Shown here: in pieces, positions 44,763 through 54,623 of the stretch
Position numbering within the stretch: the stretch's first letter is position 1
Layout: each line of letters opens with the position of its first letter
Source of the DNA: Candidatus Cloacimonas sp.
Lineage (GTDB): Bacteria > Cloacimonadota > Cloacimonadia > Cloacimonadales > Cloacimonadaceae
Length of the DNA: 64,000 nucleotides
Reading direction: 5' to 3'
NCBI GenBank assembly: GCA_023227825.1
Contig: JALOCJ010000001.1
Coordinates: 248,001-312,000 of the forward strand
Translations under genes and position numbers: made by a program
Notes under the pieces: model-generated
Seen by the model: the letters and a program-made list of their open reading frames with translations, nothing else
Database searches by the model: none
What the model was told of the DNA's origin: nothing

Positions 44763-45555
44763 TTTCTTTTATCTCCTTTGCAAATATTCTATTATGAGCA
44801 ATGTTACAATATTCTTCATTAATTTCAATACCAATCCAATTTCTTTTTAATCGAGAAGCCACAACTCCTGTAGTTCCAGTTCCGAAAAATGGGTCCAGAA
44901 CAAGATCATTTTCGTCTGATGAAGCCAGTAAGATTAGTTCAATTAATTTTTCCGGCTTTTGAGTAGGATGTATAGCTCTGCCATTTTCTCCTTTTATTCT
45001 CTCTTTACCTTGAACAATAGGCATCTCAATAAAGTCAATAAAATCCCTTAATTGTTTCGGCTTTCCATCTTTTGTCTTGTGAGGATTAAAATTCTTAATT
45101 ACTCCATAATTGAATTTCCATTTATTACCTTTTATAAACCAGCAAATAAATTCCGTTGAATGTGTAAAAGTTCGTTTTGTGATATTTGGCATAGCATTGG
45201 TCTTATACCAAGTTATAATATTATTTAGCCTGAAACCAGTTCTTTTTGCAGTTAATATAATTTCTGCGATGTTATGATATGTGCAGGATATATATAAACT
45301 GCCATTATTTTTTAAAATATTCCATACTTTTCTAATCCAAGTTTCAGAAAAGATAAGATACTCATTGTAGTCCCAAGTGTCCCAGTCCTCATTCATTTTA
45401 TAAAATGGCCCCCCGGTATTATTATTTTTTAAAGATAGTACCTTTCCTGATAAATTATATGGTGGATCAGCATACACTAAATCTATACTGTTCTCAGGTA
45501 TTTCCTTTTCCATTATTTTGATGCAATCACCAAGATATATGTGATTCATTTTCAT
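44755..45555 (-). CDS. DNA methyltransferase M1 of an AlwI-like type IIS system (N6-adenine type)
   Basis: I choose the start at 45555 (MKMNHIYLGDCIKIMEK), which overlaps the nuclease stop as ATGA; an ATG at 45579 would lie inside the nuclease gene. The product of 266 residues has ADPPYNLSGKVLSL (motif IV, about residues 32-45) and LDPFFGTGTTGVVASRLKRNWIGIEIN (motif I), preceded by HPTQKPEKLIELILLAS. It is clearly paralogous to M2, and both are of the DpnA/HinfI-like beta class. Duplicated adenine methylases are the rule for enzymes with asymmetric sites such as GGATC. Confidence 0.92.
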   Translation of the reverse strand: MKMNHIYLGDCIKIMEKEIPENSIDLVYADPPYNLSGKVLSLKNNNTGGPFYKMNEDWDTWDYNEYLIFSETWIRKVWNILKNNGSLYISCTYHNIAEIILTAKRTGFRLNNIITWYKTNAMPNITKRTFTHSTEFICWFIKGNKWKFNYGVIKNFNPHKTKDGKPKQLRDFIDFIEMPIVQGKERIKGENGRAIHPTQKPEKLIELILLASSDENDLVLDPFFGTGTTGVVASRLKRNWIGIEINEEYCNIAHNRIFAKEIKENA

Positions 45556-47342
45556 ATAGTTGTAATCCGTTGTTTCCATTTCTCAATAATATTATGAATA
45601 TATTGAACCCAATCAGAGAAACTTACTAATCGCTTCGATTCGTTAACAATCTCTGAATATAACTTATATAATTCTATATGAGAAAATCTCTTACCTTTTC
45701 TAAGTAGAACTAAGATAGTTTCTAAGAGGGAAGCAAATTGTTCTGAAGTCATTGGGACTATTTTTTGAGGTATGCCATTATATTCATATTTTACAGAAAT
45801 CCAAAATTGAGAATAGGTATCAATATGAATACGCGGTGCAATAAAAATGCAGAAGATATCATCATCCTGATGTTGGTTTTCAAAATCTCTCAAATGCCTC
45901 ATTACGGGTTGTCCTTCTTGTACCCATTGTAATTTTTGTGTATTTAATGATACTTCAAAAATTGCTTTGAACTTATTGTAATAACATTCTATGTCGGGTT
46001 TATTTCCAGGAGCATGATTAACAGGATTCCCATCGTCATCTACTGGGTAGTTTGGTTTTATTAAAATTTCGTCATTGATTATTATTAGTGCTTCTGTTAT
46101 TAATTTTTCAAATTGTTCCGGTTCAAAGTTTTTTAACCTTTTAGTATCTTGCAAGGTATGTATTATTTCTTCAACTTTATTTATGTTACCTGTAAGCTTT
46201 ATTTTCTCAGAATACTTCTTCATTTCCAGATATAATTTTCTAAGCTGAGAATTATAATTCTCTAATTGCGTTTTACTCATAATATTAATATCCATATCTA
46301 TAAGCTCTTGTTGATCTTTATTAATCTGTAATTTTCCCTCCTTGATCAAATTAGTAGTATCAATTTTTAGTGATTGAATTACCTTAATTAAATTCTCCAT
46401 TTCTTCCCAAGGTAATATGGGCTCTGAAATATTAGAAAGATATACTAAATAATCTTCTATATTTTTAAATTTAAAAGATTCTCCCTTATACTTATTTAAA
46501 AGTTGCTGTATTTCAACTTTTCTTGAAGGTTCCAAATCAATACTCCAATTATATCCTAAAGAATCCATTGAGACCTTAAAATATCTTGTAAGACGAAAAT
46601 ATCTCATTATGTTATCACCATAATCAAATAAGTTTTTTATCTTTTTTGGTGGTATAGTTGTAGCCCCATAGAACATTTTCGCAAAGTTGTCAATATATTT
46701 ATCTTTGTTTTTTGCTCTTCTATACTCTAAAATACTTTCTACATATTCATCAACCTGATCAAATCTTATTAAAGTCGGAACAAAGATATTGAATTCAATT
46801 TGGGTTAATCCTTTCTTATTAGATTTTTGATTTATTTTCTCTATAAGAGCCATAACAGCAATAAAAGGCATTATATTAAAACCTTCTTGTTCTGAAAAAC
46901 CTGCACTCCATGGATTTGGAAACTGTAGCTTAAGCAAACTTTTAAAAAATATATAACCTACATCATAATCTGATAAAAACTTATTCCCAAGCTCAGTAAT
47001 TGTGATTGGTCCATATCCATCCCTGGCTATAGAAAAACCAAGCTTATTCAATGGATTAACAGATTGCCTTCCTCTCATTGGTGGATCTTCATATTTTTGT
47101 AAATTGAAGATTTCTTCAGCTACTTTGTAAGGGATTTCTGTCTCTGGTTTTTCATAATATTTTCGGTAATCAACAGGAATATTCAGCGGTTTATAAATGT
47201 GTTCTTTAATTAAAAGCACTTGATATTTTATCTGGTTAGAAGTATCAAAGCTTTGACCTTCCAATTGCTTTAATACCCTTAAAAAATCCCTTAATCTTTC
47301 CGGGTTCCTTACTGTTGTTGAAATTGACCAAGGTTTTCTCAT
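45552..47342 (-). CDS. AlwI-family type IIS restriction endonuclease
   Basis: The 596-residue protein starts MRKPWSISTTVRNPERLRDF and continues ..LEGQSFDTSNQIKYQVLLIKEHIYKP, the hallmark N-terminus of the AlwI endonuclease family (PF09491). A probable PD-(D/E)XK-type site lies in NKPDIECYYNKFKAIFEVS (about residues 455-475). Length and frame are intact. AlwI cleaves outside GGATC; a related target here is inferred, not shown. It is the first gene of the operon, followed by two methyltransferases with ATGA coupling. Base composition is visibly more AT-rich than the flanking housekeeping genes, consistent with horizontal acquisition. Confidence 0.9.
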   Translation of the reverse strand: MRKPWSISTTVRNPERLRDFLRVLKQLEGQSFDTSNQIKYQVLLIKEHIYKPLNIPVDYRKYYEKPETEIPYKVAEEIFNLQKYEDPPMRGRQSVNPLNKLGFSIARDGYGPITITELGNKFLSDYDVGYIFFKSLLKLQFPNPWSAGFSEQEGFNIMPFIAVMALIEKINQKSNKKGLTQIEFNIFVPTLIRFDQVDEYVESILEYRRAKNKDKYIDNFAKMFYGATTIPPKKIKNLFDYGDNIMRYFRLTRYFKVSMDSLGYNWSIDLEPSRKVEIQQLLNKYKGESFKFKNIEDYLVYLSNISEPILPWEEMENLIKVIQSLKIDTTNLIKEGKLQINKDQQELIDMDINIMSKTQLENYNSQLRKLYLEMKKYSEKIKLTGNINKVEEIIHTLQDTKRLKNFEPEQFEKLITEALIIINDEILIKPNYPVDDDGNPVNHAPGNKPDIECYYNKFKAIFEVSLNTQKLQWVQEGQPVMRHLRDFENQHQDDDIFCIFIAPRIHIDTYSQFWISVKYEYNGIPQKIVPMTSEQFASLLETILVLLRKGKRFSHIELYKLYSEIVNESKRLVSFSDWVQYIHNIIEKWKQRITTI

Positions 47343-47437
47343 ATTTTCACCTCTTATAATTCACAAATTTCCTTTCTTACTGAACAACAAATAAGTCAAG
47401 GTATTTCTAAATTGCAGTTAACTTCGCTGCGGATAGC

Positions 47438-48811
47438 TTATTTTCCGATGCAGAATTCGCTGAAGATTTTATCTAACAGGTCGTCGGTAGTGATAATTCC
47501 TAAAATTTCTTCCAAGGCGTTGCTCGCGGAAATAAGTTCAAAGGCAATAAATTCGTAGCCCTGATTTTCTTCAAGGGATTGTTTTGCTTGATGCAAGGAC
47601 TGCAGGCATTTAGATAGAGCAATCAGATGTCTGTTATTGATGATGATTGGTTTATTAGGTAATTCGGTGCTTAGTATTAACCGCTGGGAAATTGCCTTAG
47701 TAAGGTCTTTCAAGCCATTTTCTGTTATTACACTGCAATAAATTCCATCGGATATTTTAAGTGTATTTTCTGGCAGCAAGTCCGCTTTACTAAAAACGGC
47801 AAGGGTTTTGGAATAAAGTTCAGGAGGAATAGTAAATGTGGAAAGTAATTCCGATATTTGCAGGCTAGGATTAGTTACAGTATTAGCTTCCACCAAATAA
47901 AGGATAAGGTCTGAATCCTGCATCAATTCGTAACTTTTGGTGATTCCTTCTTTTTCAATGTCGTCAGGAGATTCTCTTAGTCCTGCTGTATCATAAATAA
48001 CTACAGGAAAGCCATTTAGGGATAGACACTCTTCCAAATAATCCCTGGTCGTTCCCGGGTGGGGAGTTACGATAGCTCTGTTTTGTTGCAGTAAAGCATT
48101 AAAAAGTGAGGATTTACCAACATTCGGAGCACCGGTTAAACAAATCTTGATTCCTTCGCGTAGTCGTCTTCCCTGTTCGCCTGTGTTTTTCAGTTCTTCT
48201 GCGGTTTTGATGATATCTATAAGTTCTTGATACATCGCATTAAAATCGGGTAAAGGTAAATCCTGATCGGCAAAATCAATTGCCAGCTCAAAACGGATAC
48301 GCAGTTCGGTTATCCGATTCATCAATGCCTGCAAGTATTGGCTAAGTTTTCCCTTAAGTTGAAGTAAAGCGGCTTGTTCAGCTTTAGATGCTTGTGCTTG
48401 AATAAGATCGTTAACTGCTTCTGCCTGGCTCAAATCCATTTTTCCATTCAAAAAAGCACGCAAAGTAAATTCTCCAGGTTTTGCCAGACGGCAGGAAAGA
48501 AGTAAGGTCTGAAGAATATGATTGACAAGATTGGGATTACCATGACAGGATATTTCAATAACATCCTCTCCCGTATAGCTATGTGGTTCTCTAAAAACGG
48601 AAAGAAGGACTTCGTCTATCAGTTCACCAGTTTCTGAAAAAAAGGAACCAAAAATCAGATTATGCGAAGGGGAAGAAAGAAGTTTTTTGCAGTGAGAAAA
48701 GTGTTTGGCTACAAGTTCAATACAACCCTTCCCACTTAAGCGGATTACAGCTATGGCAGAAAATCCGGCTGGAGTTAAGGGTGCACAAATAATCTCGCTA
48801 ACATTACTCAT
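47438..48811 (-). CDS. mnmE: tRNA modification GTPase MnmE
   Basis: The 457-residue protein has the N-terminal tetrahydrofolate-binding domain (ICAPLTPAGFSAIAVIRLSG, about 1-118) and a helical domain. The inserted G domain includes TGAPNVGKSSLFNALL, GTTRDYLEE and DTAGLRESPDDIEKEGI. The C-terminus is the invariant FCIGK carrying the catalytic cysteine. With MnmG it makes the cmnm5 modification on wobble uridines, including tRNA-Glu(TTC) and Lys(TTT) found in this window. Its ATG overlaps the dxs stop (ATGA); it is last in the long operon. Confidence 0.97.
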   Translation of the reverse strand: MSNVSEIICAPLTPAGFSAIAVIRLSGKGCIELVAKHFSHCKKLLSSPSHNLIFGSFFSETGELIDEVLLSVFREPHSYTGEDVIEISCHGNPNLVNHILQTLLLSCRLAKPGEFTLRAFLNGKMDLSQAEAVNDLIQAQASKAEQAALLQLKGKLSQYLQALMNRITELRIRFELAIDFADQDLPLPDFNAMYQELIDIIKTAEELKNTGEQGRRLREGIKICLTGAPNVGKSSLFNALLQQNRAIVTPHPGTTRDYLEECLSLNGFPVVIYDTAGLRESPDDIEKEGITKSYELMQDSDLILYLVEANTVTNPSLQISELLSTFTIPPELYSKTLAVFSKADLLPENTLKISDGIYCSVITENGLKDLTKAISQRLILSTELPNKPIIINNRHLIALSKCLQSLHQAKQSLEENQGYEFIAFELISASNALEEILGIITTDDLLDKIFSEFCIGK

Positions 48812-50673
48812 TTAAGCATCTGGACTATTTTGTCATAAAGCCGGGGAGTCGTAAAACCGATTTCCTCAAGAAGTTCAGATATTTTTCCTTGGGCTATAAA
48901 GCGATCGGGATAGCCAAAATTGATAACTTTAACCTGTTCAGTAGCAAGCAATTGGGCTATGCATGCTCCCATTCCTCCAAGAATAGCATTACTTTCAAAA
49001 GTGAAAATGTATTTGCAGGTAGATGCCACTTGTAGAAGGGTATTTTCATCTAAGGGTTTAACAGAGAGCAATTGCACCAGCTGTGAAGGTATATTATCTT
49101 TAGCCAGCAAATTATGCACTTCCTCAGCCGTAAAAAAAGCATCTCCGCAAGCAATTAAGGCAATTTTCCCTTTATTAGAGTGAATTATGGCAGGAAAGGG
49201 ATTAAAATTGGTCAAGGATTTATGAAAGGAAGAATGAATTGCAGTTCCACGAGGATAACGAATAGCCACGGGACCTTCCTGATAATTTGCAGCCCAGGTA
49301 AGCATTGCCACAAGCTCTTCTGCGGAGGAAGGAGTTAAAATAATCATATTGGGAACAAAGCTTAAAAAAGAAAGATCAAAAGCGCCATGATGTGTAGCTC
49401 CATCTTCGCCAACAAGACCGGCTCTGTCAATACAAAAAACAACGGGTAATCGGGGTAAGGCAACATCGTGAATAATCTGGTCTAAGGCACGTTGCAGAAA
49501 GGTGGAATAAATTGCCACAAAGGGTTTTAGTCCTTTTGTGGACATTCCTGCAGCAAGGGTTACAGCATGCTGTTCAGCAATTCCCACATCAAAAAAGCGG
49601 TCAGGATAGGTTTCTTCAAATTTGGTTAAACCTGTTCCAGCAGTCATAGCAGCTGTAACAGCAATTATTTTAGGGTCTTTATTGGCTAAAGTGGCCAGGG
49701 TTGAACCCATCAGGTCACTCCAAGTTTGTTTTCCGTCGCTGATTTGTTTACCTGTTTTTAAATCAAAAGGACCTGTTCCATGAAAAAGAGCAGAGTCCTT
49801 TTCTGCGGGGAGATAGCCCTTACCTTTTTGGGTAACAATATGGATCAGAACAGGACCGACCATAAAATTCTTTACCCTTTTAATAATCTTCAGGAGCTGC
49901 TCTATATTATGACCATCTATAGGACCTACATATTTAAAGCCCAGGTCTTCAAAAATAATGTTGGGCACCAAGATATTCATCATTGATTCTTCCAGCTTTT
50001 GGGCTCCATAAATGAAACTGCGACGAATGTTGGCTGGCAAAGTATAACTGAAATCCCAAACCTGCTTTTTAAGGACATTATAGGATTTACTGGCAAGCAT
50101 CCGAGCCATATATTTCTGCAAACCGCCTACATTTTTAGAGATAGACATTTCGTTATCATTTAAGATAACAATGAATTTATCCTTTTGGAGATGGCCCCCA
50201 TGATTTAGTGCTTCAAAACTCATTCCTCCAGTTAAAGCACCATCGCCAATAACAGCGATACAATGCCCTTGTTCATTATTTAAATCCCTGGCACAGGCAA
50301 TTCCTAAAGCGGCGGAAATGGAAGTGCTGCTATGACCTGTAGTAAAAGCATCATAAGGACTTTCGTCACGATTAGTAAAACCGCTGATACCTTTATACTG
50401 TCTTAAAGTATCAAATTGAGCATTGCGTCCAGTTAAAATTTTCCAGGCGTATGCTTGATGTCCTACATCCCAAACGATTCTATCGCTAAGAGGATCAAAA
50501 AGATGAAGCAAAGCAATAGTGAGATCAACAGTTCCCAAACTGGGAGCTAAATGACCGCCAGTTTTGGAAACAACTTCTACAATGCGAGTGCGAACTTCCT
50601 TAGCCAGGATTTTCAGTTCACTAATAGTTAGGGCTTGTATCTGTTTAGGATCGCTAATATGCTCCAGAATCAT
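48808..50673 (-). CDS. dxs: 1-deoxy-D-xylulose-5-phosphate synthase
   Basis: The correct start is the ATG at 50673 (MILEHISDPKQIQALTISEL), behind GGAAGGAGAAAA. A longer frame reads back into the BatA-like gene in another phase. The 621-residue enzyme has the thiamine-diphosphate motif GDGALTGGMSFEALNHGG, VGHQAYAWKILTGR, the pyrimidine-binding DVGIAEQHAVTLAAG and DRAGLVGEDGATHHGAFD. It condenses pyruvate with glyceraldehyde-3-phosphate, the first step of the MEP isoprenoid pathway. It lies 20 bases after the BatA-like gene and overlaps mnmE. Confidence 0.98.
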   Translation of the reverse strand: MILEHISDPKQIQALTISELKILAKEVRTRIVEVVSKTGGHLAPSLGTVDLTIALLHLFDPLSDRIVWDVGHQAYAWKILTGRNAQFDTLRQYKGISGFTNRDESPYDAFTTGHSSTSISAALGIACARDLNNEQGHCIAVIGDGALTGGMSFEALNHGGHLQKDKFIVILNDNEMSISKNVGGLQKYMARMLASKSYNVLKKQVWDFSYTLPANIRRSFIYGAQKLEESMMNILVPNIIFEDLGFKYVGPIDGHNIEQLLKIIKRVKNFMVGPVLIHIVTQKGKGYLPAEKDSALFHGTGPFDLKTGKQISDGKQTWSDLMGSTLATLANKDPKIIAVTAAMTAGTGLTKFEETYPDRFFDVGIAEQHAVTLAAGMSTKGLKPFVAIYSTFLQRALDQIIHDVALPRLPVVFCIDRAGLVGEDGATHHGAFDLSFLSFVPNMIILTPSSAEELVAMLTWAANYQEGPVAIRYPRGTAIHSSFHKSLTNFNPFPAIIHSNKGKIALIACGDAFFTAEEVHNLLAKDNIPSQLVQLLSVKPLDENTLLQVASTCKYIFTFESNAILGGMGACIAQLLATEQVKVINFGYPDRFIAQGKISELLEEIGFTTPRLYDKIVQMLK

Positions 50674-50693
50674 TTTTTTCTCCTTCCTGCCTG

Positions 50694-52610
50694 CTATTTT
50701 GCCCTTGCCTCCTCTGTTTTTACAATAATAATTTCCAAAATCATTAAAGCGAAAGCAATGGCAAGTAAAATTTTCCAGAGGTCGTGCCCCAAACGGGAAA
50801 AGAAAAGTTTTTCTTCCCATTTATCCCCTAAGTTTTTTACACCTTCGGGGAAATTAGTTCTAGTTTCGGAATCACTGTAGTCAATGTTAATTGCCAGAGC
50901 ATAACTACGAGGAGTATCAGGTTCAAAAATATAAATTCCGGGTTCAGTAGCTAAATACCGACGGCTGGCGATAATTTCACCGGTAGGAAGTTGCAATTTA
51001 TCAAAGGTAAGAATTTGGCCAATTTTAGCGTTTGTTTCCGGAATTTCAGAACCGGCAATGTAATCCAAAGTACGGAAAGCTAAAACCGGAAAAGCCGGGT
51101 CTATAAAGAAAGGATTATTATCAGCAGCGATATTCCAAAGCCAAAGTGACTGCTTTCCATTGATTACAACTAAAGGAAAGTTCTGAGCAGAAATGAGAAC
51201 TCCTGCATTTATATTTACTGCCTGCCAGTAGTTAGTTAGAATAGGATTTTTAAGCGGTTTTCGGGAAATGAGGGAACTGATGTAATGATGGGCATTGATG
51301 TTATCAATAGTAATTGAATTTTGGGTACGGTCTTTTATTTCTAATCCGAAGGTGTTATTCAGAAAGGACTTCAGATCAGCAGAAAGGTTATTTCCCAGGC
51401 AAAAAAGAATGCCTGATTGGCGATTTTGCAAAGTAGTAAAAATCTCACGTAAACGGGTGGTTAAAGGACCACAATCATAAACAATAAAGAGTTGAAATTT
51501 ATCCAGATCACTTAACGAGAGGGCATCAGGAGAAATAACTTGAAGCGTGGAAGAGCTATAGACCCTTAAAACAGTAGCCAAAATAGGAGGTAAATTGTTA
51601 TTTTGAGAGATAACTGCAATACGGGGTTTACTGTAAAAAGGGAAGGCAAAATAGAAACGATTATCCATTATCTGGCGTTCATCATTAACTTCGACATATC
51701 CACTCTGCCAGCCATCAGAACGAAGATCAACAGGAATAGTTTCAATAATAGTACTTTGGGAAGGAATAGAGATGAATTTTTCAGCAAGTTTTATATCGTT
51801 TATCACGGCTTTAACAAGAACATCTGTGCGATTAGTGCTGCCATAATTAGCAACGGTAAACTGAATTAATTGCTGCTTATGTTTTTCCACCAGCTGGGGT
51901 AAGGCATTGGCAGAAATAAGAGCCAGGTTCTCATAGTCCGCTGCTTCAGGTAAAGGAATAAGAGCAATAGGGATATTGGTTTTCAGTTTTGTAGGGGGAA
52001 TTCTTAAATCGGTGATGAGATATATTTCGCGATTGGGCATTTGGCTTTCTGACAGTTTAGTTTCGGCTTGTGCCAGCATTTCTTCCAAAGAGAGAGGATT
52101 GAAAGTGATTTTCAACTGGTCAATCAGGGTTTCAGGCAAAGAACCGGCATAAATCTGACTGTGCATAAGATTCCAATTTTCATCAGAACTAAGAGGAATG
52201 AAGCGATCATCAGGATTTGCTTTAGAGTTTATTTTTTCCAGAGCATCTTTGGCATATTGCAGTGAGCTTTTTCCGCTTTCCGCATAGTCCATACTATAGG
52301 AAGTATCAATTAAAATAGCAATTGCTGTAGGAGGGTGTTTGCCGGAGGGTTTTAATTTCGGAGAAGAGAGCATTGGACGCGAAACAGCTAAAACAACCAG
52401 CAGGATAATCAACATCCGGATAATCAGCAAGAGAATGTTTTTCAGTTTACTGCGGCTTTTTTCCTGTTCTTTGCTTAGTTTGATGAACCGCAGGGTAGGA
52501 AAAACAATTTTGGGGGGCTTCTTTTTTGCCAGCAGCCAAATCAGTAGAGGTAGAATTGTAGCTAGGGCAAAAAAGAGAAGAGTAGCATTTAAGAAAGAAA
52601 GCTGAAACAA
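50694..52610 (-). CDS. BatA-like membrane protein with von Willebrand factor A domain
   Basis: The 638-residue protein starts with the BatA N-terminal module (PF07584 type): FLNATLLFFALATILPLLIWLLAKKKPPKIVFPTLRFIK, then a second helix LIIRMLIILLVVLAVSRP. A VWA domain follows with MIDAS DTSYSMD (about residues 101-107) and ITDLR. The middle is a beta-rich periplasmic region, and there is a C-terminal membrane helix (LWKILLAIAFALMILEIIIV). Such proteins usually work with MoxR ATPases in envelope integrity, but no MoxR gene is present here. It is directly adjacent to the PorQ-like gene (zero gap). Confidence 0.9.
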   Translation of the reverse strand: MFQLSFLNATLLFFALATILPLLIWLLAKKKPPKIVFPTLRFIKLSKEQEKSRSKLKNILLLIIRMLIILLVVLAVSRPMLSSPKLKPSGKHPPTAIAILIDTSYSMDYAESGKSSLQYAKDALEKINSKANPDDRFIPLSSDENWNLMHSQIYAGSLPETLIDQLKITFNPLSLEEMLAQAETKLSESQMPNREIYLITDLRIPPTKLKTNIPIALIPLPEAADYENLALISANALPQLVEKHKQQLIQFTVANYGSTNRTDVLVKAVINDIKLAEKFISIPSQSTIIETIPVDLRSDGWQSGYVEVNDERQIMDNRFYFAFPFYSKPRIAVISQNNNLPPILATVLRVYSSSTLQVISPDALSLSDLDKFQLFIVYDCGPLTTRLREIFTTLQNRQSGILFCLGNNLSADLKSFLNNTFGLEIKDRTQNSITIDNINAHHYISSLISRKPLKNPILTNYWQAVNINAGVLISAQNFPLVVINGKQSLWLWNIAADNNPFFIDPAFPVLAFRTLDYIAGSEIPETNAKIGQILTFDKLQLPTGEIIASRRYLATEPGIYIFEPDTPRSYALAINIDYSDSETRTNFPEGVKNLGDKWEEKLFFSRLGHDLWKILLAIAFALMILEIIIVKTEEARAK

Positions 52611-53678
52611 TTATATCCCCGCACTTAAAGAAAAAAGATATTCACTATCAGAGAGCTTCATCCCTGTGTTATTCAACGAGAAATCAAAGCGGAAGTTTTT
52701 GTAGTAATAGCCACCACCGAGGGTAAAATTGATATTATCCGTTCCATAAAAATCGTGACTGTAAACACCAACTCTGAGGTCAACAGAATTACGGTTTTGG
52801 GCAGTAGAGTAATTGTTTTTGCCTAAATTAAAGGTGTAGGCATAGCCAAAATGGAAAGTGGTTTCCGGTTCTTGAGATATTTTACTTTGCAAACCGGCAT
52901 AATAATGGCTGTTTGTGCCTTCCCAGCCAAGTCCCAAAGCGGCTCTTCTTTTAAGAGTTACGGGATCATAATTTTCCCACCAGAGCATTGAAAGGAGGTC
53001 ATAGAAGGAAGCAGCATAAACTATATTACCCATTTTATAGGATAAACCGAGGTCTCCGGAAACGCCTTTGGCTTTATCATCAATAAAGCCATCACGAATT
53101 AAACTATTGTCAACTATATGTTCCTTCAGATATACAAGACGGCCTGAAAGGTATTTTAAGTTAATTCCGGCAGCAAATTTGGGGTAATTATCATCTCTAC
53201 CACCCCAGGAGAATTGAACTTTATCCATTTTATAATCGTAATATTCACTATTTAAACCATCATTACTAAACTGACTGATATGGACAGCAGAAACGGGTTG
53301 ATAACTGAAAGAGACAGCACCCGTATTGAGAACGAAGTATTTGAACTGTTTATCTTTCAAGGTATTGCTTAAGCTTAGAGCTGTATAGAAATCAATATCT
53401 TCCTGATTAGTTAAACAGAAGGAAAGAGAAAGGGAGCTAAGTTTGTTATCTGCCATTAAAGCAGGGTTGCTGTAGGCGCAGAAAGGGTCTTCAGCATTGG
53501 TTATATTTAAGGCACCTGTTCCCATAGCAATTGGGGAGACATTATTGGCAGGGAGGGTGTAATCGTAAGAAGTTATAGGTAAAGGGGTTACCTGTTGAGC
53601 GAGCAGGAGCCAAGCAGGAGAGATAAGTAAGATTGTATAAATGAGTAACTTAGGCATTAGGATTTTTTCCTTGAGCAT
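52611..53678 (-). CDS. PorV/PorQ-like outer membrane barrel protein (type IX secretion-associated)
   Basis: The product has a signal peptide in MPKLLIYTILLISPAWLLLAQ; either the ATG at 53678 or that at 53657 may be the start. The former overlaps the PAP2 stop. The mature part shows the PorQ/UPF0164 pattern: SYDYTLPANNVSPIAMGTGALNITNAEDPFCAYSNPALMA, then alternating barrel strands with AAGINLKYLSGRL and a C-terminal strand (YLFSLSAGI). PorV/PorQ proteins shuttle and process cargo with type IX sorting domains. It sits in the same operon as the C25 peptidase with such a domain, which supports the role. Confidence 0.82.
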   Translation of the reverse strand: MLKEKILMPKLLIYTILLISPAWLLLAQQVTPLPITSYDYTLPANNVSPIAMGTGALNITNAEDPFCAYSNPALMADNKLSSLSLSFCLTNQEDIDFYTALSLSNTLKDKQFKYFVLNTGAVSFSYQPVSAVHISQFSNDGLNSEYYDYKMDKVQFSWGGRDDNYPKFAAGINLKYLSGRLVYLKEHIVDNSLIRDGFIDDKAKGVSGDLGLSYKMGNIVYAASFYDLLSMLWWENYDPVTLKRRAALGLGWEGTNSHYYAGLQSKISQEPETTFHFGYAYTFNLGKNNYSTAQNRNSVDLRVGVYSHDFYGTDNINFTLGGGYYYKNFRFDFSLNNTGMKLSDSEYLFSLSAGI

Positions 53679-54613
53679 CAGTTGAATCCTTTTTCTTTAA
53701 GATGAAAATAGGTCCAGTTAGCTAAATAGTAACCTGCAATACCTGTTATGACACCAAAAACGGCATCTATAAACCAGTGATAGTGACAATACACAGTAGC
53801 AAGAGAGAGGAAAAAGGTTATTACAGTGCAAATATAGCCAAGAGGACGGATATATTTTAGGGCGGAGATAGTTAGAACAATGGCAATAGCAATATGACTG
53901 CTCGGGAAGGCACCTCCCAAATGATTGGAAGTGCGATAGATGAAGACCATAATATGGGTGAAAGGACCACCCCGATAGGTTTTGGTTAAAGCCATAGCTT
54001 CCGGAAGATAACGTCCTCCGATAACAGGCAGAACAGAATAGATGGTATAACAACAATAGAAGATAAAGGTGAGGTTGAAGATTACTTCCCTGAAAGCATC
54101 TTTTTGAGTAAAATATAGATACACTGGAATTCCGGCAATCAAAGGATAATAACAAAAATAGGCAAAATGGAAGAGTTCCTGAATTGCCCAATGCGAATAG
54201 AGCTTTTCCCAAACGAGAGAAGGCAGATAGCCAAAGATGAGTTGATCAATTCTCATAAAAAAGGGATCGAGCCAATCCCGAAAAATAATGCGGTTGAAGG
54301 CATAGCCGGAAGTATAAAAATAAGCAAACAGGAAGACAGGATAGAGACCTCTAAAGAAATTGAGAACTTGATAACGCTTTGAAGGATTTTGGGGATCGTA
54401 AGCCCAGCGGGGTTGTTTTTGGAGCCAGGCAAGAAAAAGAACACCTACAACAATAGCAAGATAAACAGGGATATGTTTTATAACTTCCGGGGAGCGAGTG
54501 AAACCAAAGCACATATACAGGAGAATCCATCCACAAAAGATAAGGGTGATAAGATCAAGGGCAGAGAGGAAGGAAGATGTTTTTCTATTTGCTGTTATAG
54601 ATATATTTGTCAT
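53678..54613 (-). CDS. PAP2-family membrane phosphatase/phosphotransferase
   Basis: The 311-residue polytopic protein has PAP2 motifs: GGAFPSSHIAIAIVLTISA (C2) and YCHYHWFIDAVFGVITGIAGY (C3, His and Asp nucleophile/charge pair). The C1 lysine-type motif is weak. The architecture with N-terminal helices and YKTYRGGPFTH resembles Aur1/inositol-phosphorylceramide-synthase-like members, which transfer phosphoalcohols to lipids. With the PlsY-like and GNAT-like genes next door, a lipid-modification role is plausible but unproven. Confidence 0.88.
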   Translation of the reverse strand: MTNISITANRKTSSFLSALDLITLIFCGWILLYMCFGFTRSPEVIKHIPVYLAIVVGVLFLAWLQKQPRWAYDPQNPSKRYQVLNFFRGLYPVFLFAYFYTSGYAFNRIIFRDWLDPFFMRIDQLIFGYLPSLVWEKLYSHWAIQELFHFAYFCYYPLIAGIPVYLYFTQKDAFREVIFNLTFIFYCCYTIYSVLPVIGGRYLPEAMALTKTYRGGPFTHIMVFIYRTSNHLGGAFPSSHIAIAIVLTISALKYIRPLGYICTVITFFLSLATVYCHYHWFIDAVFGVITGIAGYYLANWTYFHLKEKGFN

Positions 54614-54623
54614 TCAGAACCTG

